Positions 11,901-23,400 of a stretch of DNA of 60,000 bases are shown here, one piece after another. Position 1 is the first letter of the stretch, and every line of letters begins with the position of its first letter. The notes under the pieces were generated by a model, which worked only from the letters and a program-made list of their open reading frames with translations, searched no databases and was not told the DNA's origin. Origin of the DNA: Nematostella vectensis (taxonomy: Eukaryota > Cnidaria > Anthozoa > Actiniaria > Edwardsiidae); assembly GCF_932526225.1 (NCBI RefSeq), contig NC_064041.1, positions 9,284,813 through 9,344,812 on the forward strand, written 5' to 3'. A program made the position numbers and the translations under genes.

Positions 11901-14900
11901 CAATTTACTACATGCTTTTCGTCTAAATAGACAAACCGCTGCTTGAACACAAATGCCATTAATTGATAAGCTCACTCAATCAACAACTCGCGGGAAGTGC
12001 CGCAAACAATAAGCATTCTTCGTGCTCTCACAGACAAATTTCCCGAATATTCGGCTCCTGGTTTTGATAGCTACTTCTAATGGTGTCCGTAGTATTAAGC
12101 AGCTTCTATGACATCCAGCGCCTTTGATATAACTAGTAGATCTTCGCTTCGAAAAACGATACCAATAAGAAATAAATACACACAATAGCCGGCCTGGATA
12201 AGACACTTGAGCATCTAACATGAGTATCAGGCGGAATTTTTCCGGAGAAGACGAGGAGAGGAAAATGTAATTTTTAAATGTTATAGAAAACGATTTCTCT
12301 TATTCTGCTAACGCAAGGTCAAAAGCACGTTTGGAGTCCGCCTTTACTCTGAGAACGAGCAGTCGACGGGTTAGGGTACTATATATAGCTGAACCAATCA
12401 GCGCGTCCCATTCGAGTGCCCTTTGTTCTTTTGACTAATCAGGAGCCATGCCGGAATCCGGCATGAGAACATGCGATTTGAACAGTAATTGTATCAGGCC
12501 CTTGTCTTGCTGGCGCGATAGAAACATAGGAGGGCCTGATACTCAGGTCAGTCTAAATTTGGTGACTCCAGCATAAACTTCGTAGACTTAGCATAGATGC
12601 GACGCGAACGGTGGAGCGTTTTAATAAACAGATAATCAATTAATTAAATTTAAGCAGATCGTAAAACTGTGCCTTTATTAGGACGGGTGCAATGAAGCGC
12701 CTTAAAAATGAATTTGTAGGTAAAGGGTTAAAAAACGTAAGGCATCGCTTATCTAGCGCCATATTTTGCCTCAAATGAATTTGTATCAAAGGGCCTATTA
12801 AATGCTTTGCTTAAATGGGTAAATGCTTCGCTCCCCCAGAAAATTACAGTAAACATCCCAGAGGTTATAAGTTTCTGTAACAACCACTTTACATCAAGCG
12901 CGTATGAGGTTGTTTGGACATACATTGGGGCCGTAGTAGTCGAATCCTGGGAGCTTTAGCAGATCTATAGGGAAGGATCCAGCTTTGGCGGACAGCAGTT
13001 CACAGCTCCCGAGATTCGCGCCTTTCTTATAATTCACAGCACGACATGCTTGGTTCACATAGCACTTTACTTGGCAGTTCCACACTGATATATCAGTTAT
13101 ATTCTGAAGGGTGTGGTTAAAGAGGGCGTGGTCCTCTAGCGGAGTAGGAAAATGCATGTTGCGGCAGGGATCTGAAAAAGGATTGACAAAGTGAGTACAA
13201 GCAATAAACTATTCCTAATTTATTCCCACTGCAAGGCTCTATTCTAAAAGTGCTTCCCTCGATCTCTTTCAAGCCCCTTTAGAAGCCAGAATATTCCAAT
13301 AACCCTCTCTCTCTATTGAGCCCCTTTTCCCCTAAGAAGCACAACAAAATAACCGTAACACTTTCTAAGTTAGCCACTCTTTTTTCGCAATATTTTATCG
13401 AGAAACTAATTAAAAGTTTCAGATTGCCGTAACTCCCATGGCGAGCACAAGTTTTTTCTCGGGTAGTTGTGCTTCTCTTGCAGTGTTTTTAATAATTTCG
13501 CATTTAACCTACTCTTCTAGTGCTCTCTGGGAATTTGCAAAGAAAAACATACAGAGCAGAACGTTCCCTTTACATTGAAAAGCGTAAAGTCACCATCACT
13601 AGTTATTGATAATTTTATGACGAAAGGATTTCTAATGTTTTGCTAAACAATAATTGCATATGTGGCTTTTTTCAATAATAAATCAATTGTACAAACAGGG
13701 GGGTAGCAATCGAATCACGAATCACGGACCAAGTTTTCGCACTTTCTTGGATCACTGAGTTAGATAAAGGTGTTTCCACGAATCACGGAAATAATGTGTT
13801 GAAAATAGCGTCGAAATGATAGGGAAAAAAATTAAATATCAACAAATAGCGATAAAAACTAATTACACAGACAATGCAATGCAATCACAAAATGGCGCAA
13901 AGGGGTTATATTTTGTATGATAATAGATCGGTCGTCACGTTTCACGAATTTCGAGGTTTGAAATCACGATTCACGCAAAAGAAGTGTGCTCAATCACGGG
14001 TCACGAGCAAATTGGGGTCCGATCACGGATCACGCATCTGATACTTTTGAAGGGCCCCAAACTTCTAGATAAAAAAAAAAAAAAAACAGGGAAACGGAGA
14101 ATTGAAAAAAAACATCTATCTATTACGCTCCCCTATTCGAGTTAAAAAAAATTAGAACACAGAGGCCTATAACGGTATTTAGCTGAACGTCATGTCTTTC
14201 GGATTTTTTATTTTCTTTCTTTCTTCTTCTGACTTCAAAAGAGTGACATTAATTATGTATTCACTGAGCTGAGTAACTCTTATAAACATTACAAAGAGCA
14301 AAATCAATGTTATGCTGCTATGATAAGCCTCCGAAAAATCTTATAATATTGAAAAGAGAAAACTCTTAAATGCGATTGAAAAGAAAAGCAATTTCTAAGA
14401 AAGCCACTCTTTTTACGCAATATTGTATCGAGAAACTAATTAAAAGTTTGATATTGCCGTGACTCCCATGACGAGGACAAGTTTTTTTCTCGGGTAGCAG
14501 TGCTTCTCTTGCAGTATTTTCAATAGTTACGCATACTTTTCCAGTGCCCTCTGGGAATTTACAAAGTAAAACATACAGAGCAGAACGTTCCCTTTACATT
14601 GAAAAGCCTAATGTCACCATCACTAGTTATTGATAATCGGATGACGAAAGTATTTCTAAAGGATTCGTCTCCTTTTTTCGTCTAGAAAAGGTTTGGCCAA
14701 AAAAAATTTAATCAAGTTCCTTGTTTACACATAGTTTAAACCACTCTTCTAGTGCAATCTGGGAACTTAAAAAGCCAGACGTTCAGGGCAGAACATTCAC
14801 TTTACTTTGAAAAGCCTATAGTCACCATTTTAGTCCTTATCTAATTATCGATAATTTGTTAACTTTCTAATTTGTTAACTTTCTAAAGTTTCCTCGTTTT

Positions 14901-14992
14901 TCGTCTAGAAAAGTTTTGCCGAAAATATTACCTTGAGTGTTGCAAATTCTTGCCACGAGACCAAGAAGAAGAATCGATATTGGTAAAGTCAT
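8947..14992 (-). CDS. Gene A: secreted PAN-EGF-EGF-discoidin protein, 327 aa, six exons
   Basis: Predicted exons (minus strand) are 14932-14992, 12924-13171, 11346-11463, 11148-11270, 10187-10479 and 8947-9087. All have AG/GT borders, and the lengths 61+248+118+123+293+141 sum to 328 codons with consistent phases. Residues 1-20 form a hydrophobic signal peptide. Residues 21-103 are a PAN/apple-like domain ([30 protein letters not shown]). Residues 104-142 are an EGF module and 143-183 a calcium-binding EGF (DIDEC...[12 protein letters not shown]). Residues 184-326 are an F5/8C discoidin domain with cysteines at both ends ([14 protein letters not shown] ... VEVYECM). No transmembrane segment is seen, so an extracellular adhesive or matrix role is inferred. 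The first exon has another copy at 16261-16321; the inner one is preferred because its promoter block is intact. Confidence 0.8.
10741..11059. mobile_element. TTAA-flanked MITE (piggyBac- or Kolobok-like) in a gene A intron
   Basis: The 311-bp body (10745-11055) starts CCCTATTCCGACTG and ends, read in reverse, CCCTTTTCGGACTGGGC. TTAA stands at both sides. It is the same family as the larger element 41763-42641 in gene C, inserted in the opposite orientation: both carry GGGAGGGGGGGCTCTTTAAGC near one end and the GCTATTTTGAGCTGTCTGT motif near the other. It has no coding capacity. Confidence 0.7.
11513..12558. mobile_element. 1,030-bp insertion with 8-bp target duplication in gene A intron 2
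   Basis: GTCTAAAT occurs at 11513-11520 and 12551-12558. Between them the ends are inverted, TGAGTATCAGGC near the left and its reverse complement GCCTGATACTCA near the right (about 12535-12546). Gene C carries the unoccupied site at 41609-41616. A further TGAGTATCAGGCGG copy at about 12221 suggests either a nested second element (12221-12546) or an internal duplication. The 8-bp duplication is compatible with hAT or P-type elements, but the family is not certain and no transposase is encoded. Confidence 0.7.
13690..14060 (-). promoter_or_regulatory. Orphan copy of the CACG-rich promoter block
   Basis: This is a copy of the CACG-rich block found at 15125-15480 and 44440-44780. The signal-peptide exon that should follow it on the minus strand is missing: the sequence jumps from intron-type DNA (about 13640) to the block, consistent with a deletion. 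It now lies inside gene A intron 1. Confidence 0.5.
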
Positions 14993-15124
14993 AGCATTTC
15001 TTCTTTAACTTATCCGTGACAGCTTCTTAACCCTGACTTCAATATGGATACACTAAGCAAACTTGTTTTACTCAACAATAATTGTATAAAAAGCTTTTAT
15101 CAATAATTTATAAGTTGTTCAAAC

Positions 15125-15480
15125 AGGGGGGTAGCAATCACGAATCACGAACCAAGTTTTCGCACTTTCTTGGATCACTGAGTTAGATAAAGGTGTTTTC
15201 ACGAATCACGGAAATAATGAGTTGAAAATCGCTGCGAAATAATAGGGGAAAAAATTAAGTATCAACAAATAGCGATAGAAACTAATTACACAGACAATGC
15301 AATGCAATCACAAAATGGCGCAAAGGGGTTATATTTTGTATGATAATAGATCGGTCGTCACGTTTCACGAATTTCGAGGTTTGAAATCACGATTCACGCA
15401 AAAGAAGTGTGCTAAATCACGGGTCACGAGCAACTTGGGATCCGATCACGGATCACGCATCTGATACTTTTGAAGGGCCC
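15125..15480 (-). promoter_or_regulatory. CACG-rich module upstream of the gene A signal-peptide exon
   Basis: The module lies about 130-490 bp upstream of the gene A start at 14992. It has many close copies of ATCACG or TTCACG, often paired as in ATCACGAATCACG and GATCACGGATCACG, together with the shared segment CAATGCAATGCAATCAC. The same module stands at the same distance from the gene C start. Conservation between A and C, plus position, suggests a promoter or enhancer. No TATA box was confidently placed and the binding factor is unknown. Confidence 0.5.
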
Positions 15481-16260
15481 CAAACTTCTAGATCCAAAAA
15501 AAAAAAAAAAAAAAAACAGGGAAACGGAGAATTGAAATAAACCATCTATCTTTTACGCTCCCCTTTTCGAGTTAAAAAAAAAACACAGAGGCCTATAACG
15601 GTATTTAGCTGAACGTTATCTCTTTTGCATTTTTTATTTTATTTATTTCTTCTTCTGACTTCAAAAGAGTTACATTATTTATGTGTTCACTGTGCTGAGT
15701 AAGTCAAGAGCAAAATCAATGTTATGCTGCTATGATAAGCCTCCGAAAAATCTTATAATATTGACAAGAGAAAACTCTCAAATGCGATTGAAAATGAAAG
15801 CAATTTCTATGAAAGACACTCTTTTTTCCAATATTGTATCGAGAAACAAATTAAAAGTTTCAGATTGCCGTAACTCCCATGGCGAGGACAAGTTCTTTTT
15901 CAAAGTAAAACATACAGAGCAGAACGTTCCCTTTACATTGAAAAGCCTAAAGTCACCATCACTAGTTATTGATAACCTGATGACGGAAGGATTTCTAAAG
16001 GATTCGTTTCCTTGTTTTTCGTCTAGAAAAGGTTTGGCAAAAAAAATGTCATCAAGTTCCTTGTTTACACATAGTTTAAACCACTCTTCTAGTGCAATCT
16101 TGGAACTTAAAAAGCAAGACGTTCAGGGCAGAACATTCACTTTACATTGAAAAGCCTATAGTCACCATTTTAGTCCTTATCTAATTATCGATAATTTGTT
16201 AACTTTCTAAAGGATTCGTTTCCTCGTTCTTCGTCTAAAAAAGGTTTGCGAAAATATTAC

Positions 16261-16321
16261 CTTGAGTGTTGCAAATTCTTGCCACGAGACCAAGAAGAAG
16301 AATCGATATTGGTAAAGTCAT
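16261..16321 (-). pseudogene. Duplicate signal-peptide exon of the gene A family
   Basis: This 61-nt exon (ATG at 16321, donor GT at 16260-16259) encodes the same 20-residue hydrophobic leader as 14932-14992. Its upstream sequence matches the other copies only to about 16338, where unrelated DNA ending in the hAT relic begins, so its promoter block is gone. It could still act as an alternative first exon of gene A, but it is more likely a dead duplicate. Confidence 0.6.
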
Positions 16322-16399
16322 ATTATTTCTTCTTTGACTGGTCAATCCTGCCTGTCATGTCCGTGTGTACGTGAAGATCATTAGGTAATTTAGCCTGAT

Positions 16400-17785
16400 T
16401 TAGCCCAACGTGCGAATGCACGTTGTAGAACGGAGATAGGTCTTGATTCTTTTGTGCGCCGAAAATGATCGCTCGCTCACGGCATTCGTTGCCGGCATAA
16501 CAAGTATAATCTTTCCAAGTGTGCAGATCTCAGATAACAAGAACTTCCGCTCTTCGCCGAAATTTTCTAGGAGTGTTAGCAGATCATGAATATCAAATCT
16601 AGATTTGTCAAATTCCATCGACTCTGTAGTTTGCGGCATGAGGGAAAGCTGACTCTCCAGTTTATAGGAGTAAACATCTGAGTCACCATATATTGACACC
16701 ACTTGGGCTAGCTCCTCGCCATAACTTCCTCTTTTCACATATTTTAAAAGTACCTCTTGGATATTCACATAGATTTGAAAATCAGTCTCATTGAACCTTG
16801 AGGTTTATGCATTCTGTGGCCACGTCAATGGTGGAAAAATATATCTGCCTGTAGTGGTCCTTTGCGGAAGCTGGGTAATAGTTGGTTCCTTGTCTACCAA
16901 TCTCTTGCCTTGCTGGTACTCGTCTCTGTCTGGGAAGGGTTGGGTCCTCGATACTCGAAAATTCTGCATTTTTTCGTTGGAGTAGGCAAGACCAGAAAAG
17001 AATGAAAGCACCATCGCTCCGATCTTTCGACTGTCTCAAGTGAGTCTTTGATGCATTTTACAGATTTTGCAGCATCGCCGACCGCCAAATTCAATGCGTG
17101 GCCATAGCAATGAGTGTACAAACACTTGCCATTTATAGCTTTTATCTGGGTAGCCACCCCTGTTCTTTGTCCAGACATGGTCACAGCATCATCATAACTC
17201 TGCACTCGTGCGTTTTGTATGTTGAGGTGCATGGTAGCCAGCACACCCTTTAGCACCCCAACAACATCTGCCGTCGTTTTCTCTAGGGGATACATCCCTA
17301 TGAAGTATTCGTGCACTATAAAATTGTCATCTACCCAACGGATACAAATAACTAGCTGTTCCTTGCCTGAGATATCTGCTGTTTCATCGGCCATGATGGT
17401 GTAGAAAACAGCATCTTGGATATTTTGTCATATATCTCGTAGCTTGCCAAGTTCCAAGGCTTGGAGGATCTCGTTCTGTATTACTGGAGCAGTGTACTTG
17501 TCGTCTTTCCGTTCCAGCTACTGATTTTCTTGGGATCGCAATTTTGGCTGTTGGTAGAAAATCGAGTTTTCCTCGCTTGCTGTGTCTGTGTTCCATTCAT
17601 CCCGCAAAGGCAAGGCCTGGGGAGCCAAATATCTCACATTCGATCTCATAACTCGCCAACATCGCCAAGGGGTGTCGTAGGGGCTGAAACGAAACGGTCA
17701 ACCGCCTCGAGGTGAGAATTGGAGGTCTAATGTTTACGAAATCCCTTTTTCGCGTCCATTGCGTGCTTCCAGTTGCTAAAACCAT
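16400..17785 (-). pseudogene. ZMYM1/hAT-like transposase relic
   Basis: Minus-strand fragments in several frames together resemble the DUF4371/hAT-type proteins related to ZMYM1. The N-terminal part is near 17785-17384. The RNase H-like part is at 17394-16894, with ADETADISGKEQLVICIRWV and the HCYGHALNLAVGDA motif. The C-terminal dimerisation region is at 16768-16400, with MPATNAVSERSFSA. At least three frame changes and the loss of sequence between about 16890 and 16770 make it non-functional. It borders the truncated 5' duplicate of gene A at about 16338. Confidence 0.8.
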
Positions 17786-17837
17786 TGCGCGTGAAAGCCG
17801 GATCAGCGTTTGCAGATGAGAGCAAGTTATTTTTTAG

Positions 17838-18840
17838 CGGAGCCCCCAAGCGGCGCGAAGCGCCGCGTTAGCGGAGCCCCTTCCTTAAGAAAAAGTGGTA
17901 TATACGCAAAAATGTGGTAACAAATATTGGTAACCCATCGACTCGAGTTTTGGTGACGCGATGTCCGTCCGTCCGTCCGTCCCCAAAAAGCATCGTATGA
18001 CAACAAAACTTGGCAGGTGTTATGTATGTGTCAAGGGAGGTGCAAAACTGTGGTCACGTGGCTTGTGACGTCATCGATGAGGTCACTAGAAGCAAAAATA
18101 TGACGACGTCATCAAATTAAAAAAATATTTATATTTCACGAAGGAAACATCGTATTGCAACAAAACTTGGTAGGTGTCATGTAGGTGTCAAGGGTGGTGC
18201 GACAATATGATCACGTGTTGTGTGACGTCATCGATGACTTAAAGCAAAAACGTGTTTAAAAGCAAAATCATTCATATCTCTTAAGAGAGACATTGTTTCA
18301 CAACCCATATCAAATATATTCCCCACGGAGTGTCCTTCGTATGTATTGCCTTATATTGGCATAGATGCCCATATTTAGAAGAGCTAAAGTTTTCCCGCTC
18401 CCCGATCTCCAGAAAACATGGAGAAAAATACTGATTCCTGTCAATTTGAGACTCCCGGAAATAATTATTAAGCAAAACTTGCTCGCTTGGTGAAATATTT
18501 TTCTTACTAATCCTATAAAGTTCTTAGACCCAGGCCTCTAAAAGATTGACCGAGCGGGTTTTAAGGTAACCCAAATATTGATATGAAACTCGGTAGGTGT
18601 CATGTTGGTGTCAAGGGGGTGTTCAAATATTGTCACGTGATTGTGACCTCATCAATGACGTCACTAGAAGCAAGATATGCTGACGTCATCAAAATACAAA
18701 TAAACAATCATATCTCGTGATAGAAACATTGTATAACAACCAAACTTAGTAGGTGTCATGTATATGTCAAGGAAGGTGCAAAGATATGGTCACGTGATGC
18801 GTGACGTCATCGATGACGTCACTTTAAGCAAAATTATCCC
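17838..18840. repeat. Array of E-box/CRE-containing repeat units
   Basis: At least four related units lie near 17985-18100, 18140-18235, 18580-18690 and 18725-18840. Each has AACAAAACTTGGTAGGTGTCATGT-type sequence, then a CACGTG E-box, then a TGACGTCATCGATGACGTCA-type core. The core at 18801-18822 is a perfect 22-bp palindrome holding two CRE octamers. The left edge has a GC-rich stem GCGGCGC-GAA-GCGCCGC (about 17853-17869) and a (GTCC)n tract near 17962. Between units 2 and 3 sits sequence shared with the gene D flank (about 18290-18570 versus 53700-53920). Confidence 0.75.
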
Positions 18841-20497
18841 GATGTCATACCTATATTCTTATCTCCTAAACGTAATATCATATGTCAACAAGAGAGCATA
18901 AGATAAGAAAGGGACACTTTGGTATTACCCGCGCGCCATGTCGATTCCGAATCTGGCAATTTTAAGTAACCACCACCCCTTCACGGCGCATGAGCATTTT
19001 TACTCACCCTATCCACCCGCTTTGGCATTTACATCTTGTTGTTTGCCGCATAATGTAATAAACATTGGTTTCTTGTAAATTTTGGGATTACTTTTATTTG
19101 CGTTTTCATCGTCTTCGTGTTATTCCTAATAGAGATTATAATCAATAGCAAATCTTACCCCTAAGAGATAGTACATTGGTGTGGTCGAAGCTAACTTTAA
19201 AAACTAAGAGCACTAAAAGCATATAAGCACATTTTCAGTATTCCTGAATTAATTGCGGTCCTCTTAAAATTCCCTGACCTCATCTGTTTTCTGACAATTC
19301 TGACCATGAACCCCCTGATATTAAATATAGGGGTCTAGTGTGTCCATGGCTCTCTACGAGGGAGTCAGTGCCTTAGACAATATTTGACATTTTCAACAAC
19401 AAAAACGAAAACAAATCTATATACACCTATTTGAAAATATTCTGCTATTAAAAATACCACGGGAGTCGTCTGCTGAATGTAGGAAAATTTGAATAACTTC
19501 TGTGATTATACTTCTTTATTATTTTTATTCCTGCAATAAATACAAGAGTCGGCAATGACTAAACGAGTTTCAACTACAAGCGTGCAAACTGATCACGTGA
19601 CTTAAAATATCAATCGAACTGTCGTGACATTCTACCGTGACGGTGTGCCGTACGTCATTTGCACTGACAACTTTGATTGAAATAAGTGTTTGGCTCAGAT
19701 ATTGAATGTATTCTATCTTTGATTTTAGGCAGTGCGTCAATCTTCATATAAGATAAAGTTATTACCCTTTGCGTTATAATATTTCGCGTTAAACATTTGC
19801 CACAAGTTCGCTCCAAGACTACATTTTGCATTGAAATTCATTAGATTTCGCGTCAAGATTACATTTTTGGCTTAATTTATTACATCATACGGTGTTAAAG
19901 GGCGATCAAGTTTTAAGGTAGTACATCTAGCGAATAAATACAATTTGCAGATACCTCAATTAATTAAATTAATCAATCTTAACTCTACAAAAAAATGACA
20001 AAGAAAATGAGGGTATCTTAATCCCGCCATTTAATAAATAAATTTCAATCAGTCTTGATTATACAAGAAAATGAGAACAAGACATTTCACTCCCGCCACC
20101 GAATAAAATACTTTCTGTGCATGTTTATAAAAAGCTTTCATCCTACTCCCTGATCATGGCCATTAAAGCGACTCTCAATATTTTCATAGTCACCAATGAA
20201 AATGGTTTATTATCCGTGTTGTAGTTATCCCCGTCATCTATCCCCAGCACTCTCCTTATGAACTTTTAACAAGCATTTCGATAGAAGGACCGTAGCACGA
20301 CTCGAAATACTGGGGGGGGGGGCACAATACGGAAACCTTTAGAAAATATTGGGGGGCTCAGCCACGCCTCTATTGGTCATTTCCTTGTAATTTTTGAAAA
20401 TATAGAAGGGGGGAGGAAGACATGCCCCCAGTACCCCACCCCCTGCTACGACCCTGTATAGTGGCGCATCCCTTTCCCGTGGGGGAAGAGGGGATGT
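18841..20497. other. Gene B downstream flank, paralogous to the gene D flank; empty transposon site
   Basis: No gene was found. From about 19060 to 20170 this DNA matches 46490-46796 joined to 53620-54900, which flank the large transposon. The site of that insertion is the AAC at 19193-19195, unoccupied here. A dispersed repeat (18930-19050) also occurs at 5505-5640. Segments near 19780-19880 contain the CGCAAAATGTAAT-type minisatellite in reverse orientation. Confidence 0.7.
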
Positions 20498-23400
20498 TCA
20501 CATGCATTCGTAGACCTCCACCCTCAAAGCAGGCCGGTGCTGGGAAGTTACCACGATGATCCGGATACCACGTGTAACAATGGGCTGTGCCAACATTCCA
20601 TAGACAACAGTGTTCCCGTCTGTGTTTCCAGGGAACACCTGGAATAGAGAACAAAACATCAGTCTAATCCAAACCAAACACATCCTTTTCTTGTTTAATT
20701 TGCAAGGCAAGTGCTCGACTCTTATTGTACAATTATGGGCACGAGATGCTGTGAAATGTGTCTTAGAGTTGAAAGAGTTGACAATCCTAGAGTTGAAAGT
20801 TCCAAGCACGACTAGCCCGACTCCACAAATTTGCGGGCGGCGGAACAAATATTTTGAGGATAAATAGGTCTGTTTTGTGCCCTTGAAAATATCTAGCCTC
20901 CTCAGAAGGCAGCTTGTCGATTACCATGTATGGCGCTGGCGTGGGCTTCGTTTTAAGAGCGTTCAGATACTCAACTTTTGATTTTAATTTCTCATAAACG
21001 CAGACTTGACTATTTTAGCCATAGGGTCGGGTAATAGTTTAAAAGATGCACGGCTTGTGCTCAAATGTTGAAAAGAAATAATCTCCCTAGTTTTCTGATT
21101 ATAAAAAAAATCTCAAATAGACTATCTGGAATTTATTCTTGTGTAACACTGGTCCTCTTGCCCCTCTCACACAAGTTGCCTTAGGTTGTGGACTTTGCAG
21201 GGGGCGTAAATTCGGGGATGGATCTTTGTAAGAGTGCACTTATTTTATCAAAGATTGCGACGACAATTTTGGCGAAAATATAAATATTTATCATTCGCGA
21301 AGTTTGACAGGTCAGTTTGAAGCCAAAAATTCGTGTGCTTTGGAGAATTGTTAGGTGTTAGTGTGAATTAAGAAAAAAAATCATCGCGCAGATTTCGAGA
21401 TTTTTATTTTAATATAAATATTGCTTCCGTTTAACTTGCATGAAAAATAGAAATTTGATTTGCAAGAAAAGTGAATCTAGCGGAATCTGATAAAGCATAG
21501 ATGTCTCAATAAAATCTAAACAAATCGCGACAAAAATGAGTCTTCTATAGGGAACTTGGTAAAAGCTGTTTAGCCACAACAACCTCCGCCGCGCCCCCAT
21601 AAATACAAGTTTCTTGACTTTCTTTTAAATTATGGTTTCAATACGTAAGTACATGATGATGCCTTTACTTTTCCCTTAGCAAAAAGCTAGATCAGCCCCT
21701 GACTCGTACCTTTTCTTGTTCACCCTCGCGGTACTTTTTCCAGGTGGATAGATCGGTGCTGTAGCTGATCTTGTAGCTCTCCGTCCATTCGTCATAATTC
21801 GAGTTTCCTTGAGTGGCCACCTTGGTGACTGTTGTCTCACGCCCCAGGTCGATTTGGAGGTACTCTCCAGGGTTCTGAGATGCTGACGCCCATACGCTTG
21901 CGTGATTAAGGCGGCCATTTGCAGGCGGTAGTGTAAAAGATCCGGTTGTAAAATAGCTCGATGCAATGATTGCAGAGTCACTTATAACGCCCGATTCCAT
22001 ACCTATAGCGCAATCTGCCAAGCACAAGTACACAGTCATGAATATTGCGAACTATGAAATTTCTTTATACCTCTGAAGCTCCGCACCGCGCTTGCCCTTC
22101 TAAAAGAAGCAGTTATTGCAGTCGGTGATAAAAATACTGTAATAATATTACCAATATTTGATAATCGCTCGTGTTAAGTGTTGAGTTTGTCAATCAATTT
22201 TATTTTGTCTTAACTCAACTTGATGTATCAGCTTCGAACATGCTAGAGCAATGCTGTTAGACCTGATGCACACTGGCGATATAACGACATAACAACATAA
22301 GAATTTGACATAATGGCATAAGGGAAAAAACATGTTTTTTCTTTTATGTCGTTATCTCCATGTTAATATGTCGACGTTATTGCCATAAGTCGCACCCTTC
22401 ATACTTGAAAATAAGGACATAAGAATGCGCGCGCCTATCTTGTTATGTCATTATATTGCCAGTGTGCATCAGGCTTTACACAGCAAGATGAAATAAAATT
22501 TTAATTTTATTTGTAATTACAAAAATGTGACAGTTGTTACACTTAGCGATATTTTGAATTAAATTACATTTTGTGGAGTAACAATGTCAATGCTGATATC
22601 GGTTGATGGTTTTCATTACCTTCACAGTTTACACCGTCTCCTGTATACCCAGGTTTACATGTGCATGCGAAGGACCCAATGGTGTTTGCACATGTAGCGC
22701 GGTCCCGGTGACAATTGTTGCTTCCAGAAGAGCATTCCTCAATATCTAAGTAAGAAACACAAGCTAAATTATGATTGTGTTACCCATAGCGCAATCTGTC
22801 AAGCACAAGTACAAAGTCAAGAATATTTTGAACTATGAAATTTCTCTATACCTATGAAGCTCCGCACCGCGCTTCTAAAAGAAGCAGTTCTTGCAGTGAT
22901 ATGTGGGTAATAAGTTTATCAATATCTTATAATCGCAAGTGATAATTGCTGGAGTCTGTCGACCAAACTTATTTCGTCTAAAACTGTACTTAATGTATGA
23001 GTTTCCAACATGCTATAGTAATTCATAGATCCGACGCGCGCACGAATATCCAATCAGAAAGCAGCAAATAGAAGCCAGCGAAGTGAAACCCAAATGTCCC
23101 GCAAAAGTCCCACAAATTGTAGAACATGTCGGATGAGGTCAGTGAGTCCTGGCCGAATTTATCTAAAATAAATACTTTTATAGGGGTTTTCATGTGACTT
23201 GGGAAATAAAACACGGTCACCTAAAATGATGGAAACTCGTCTTGTTTTTGGTGAAAATCTTGTCGATGAGAAGCATAGAAATAGATAACTACGAGTTTTG
23301 ATTGTTTAATAAAAACGGCACAAATCCTGCTCAAAATACGAAAACTTGGAAATGACAAAATATATGCAATTTATATGTAAAATATATGTAATTATTTAAA

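Noticed and set aside
15683-16150. 155-residue plus-strand frame in the gene A 5' repeat
   Set aside because: The paralogous stretch at about 14300-14800 carries stops and shifts in this frame, and the frame runs antisense through promoter/intron repeats.
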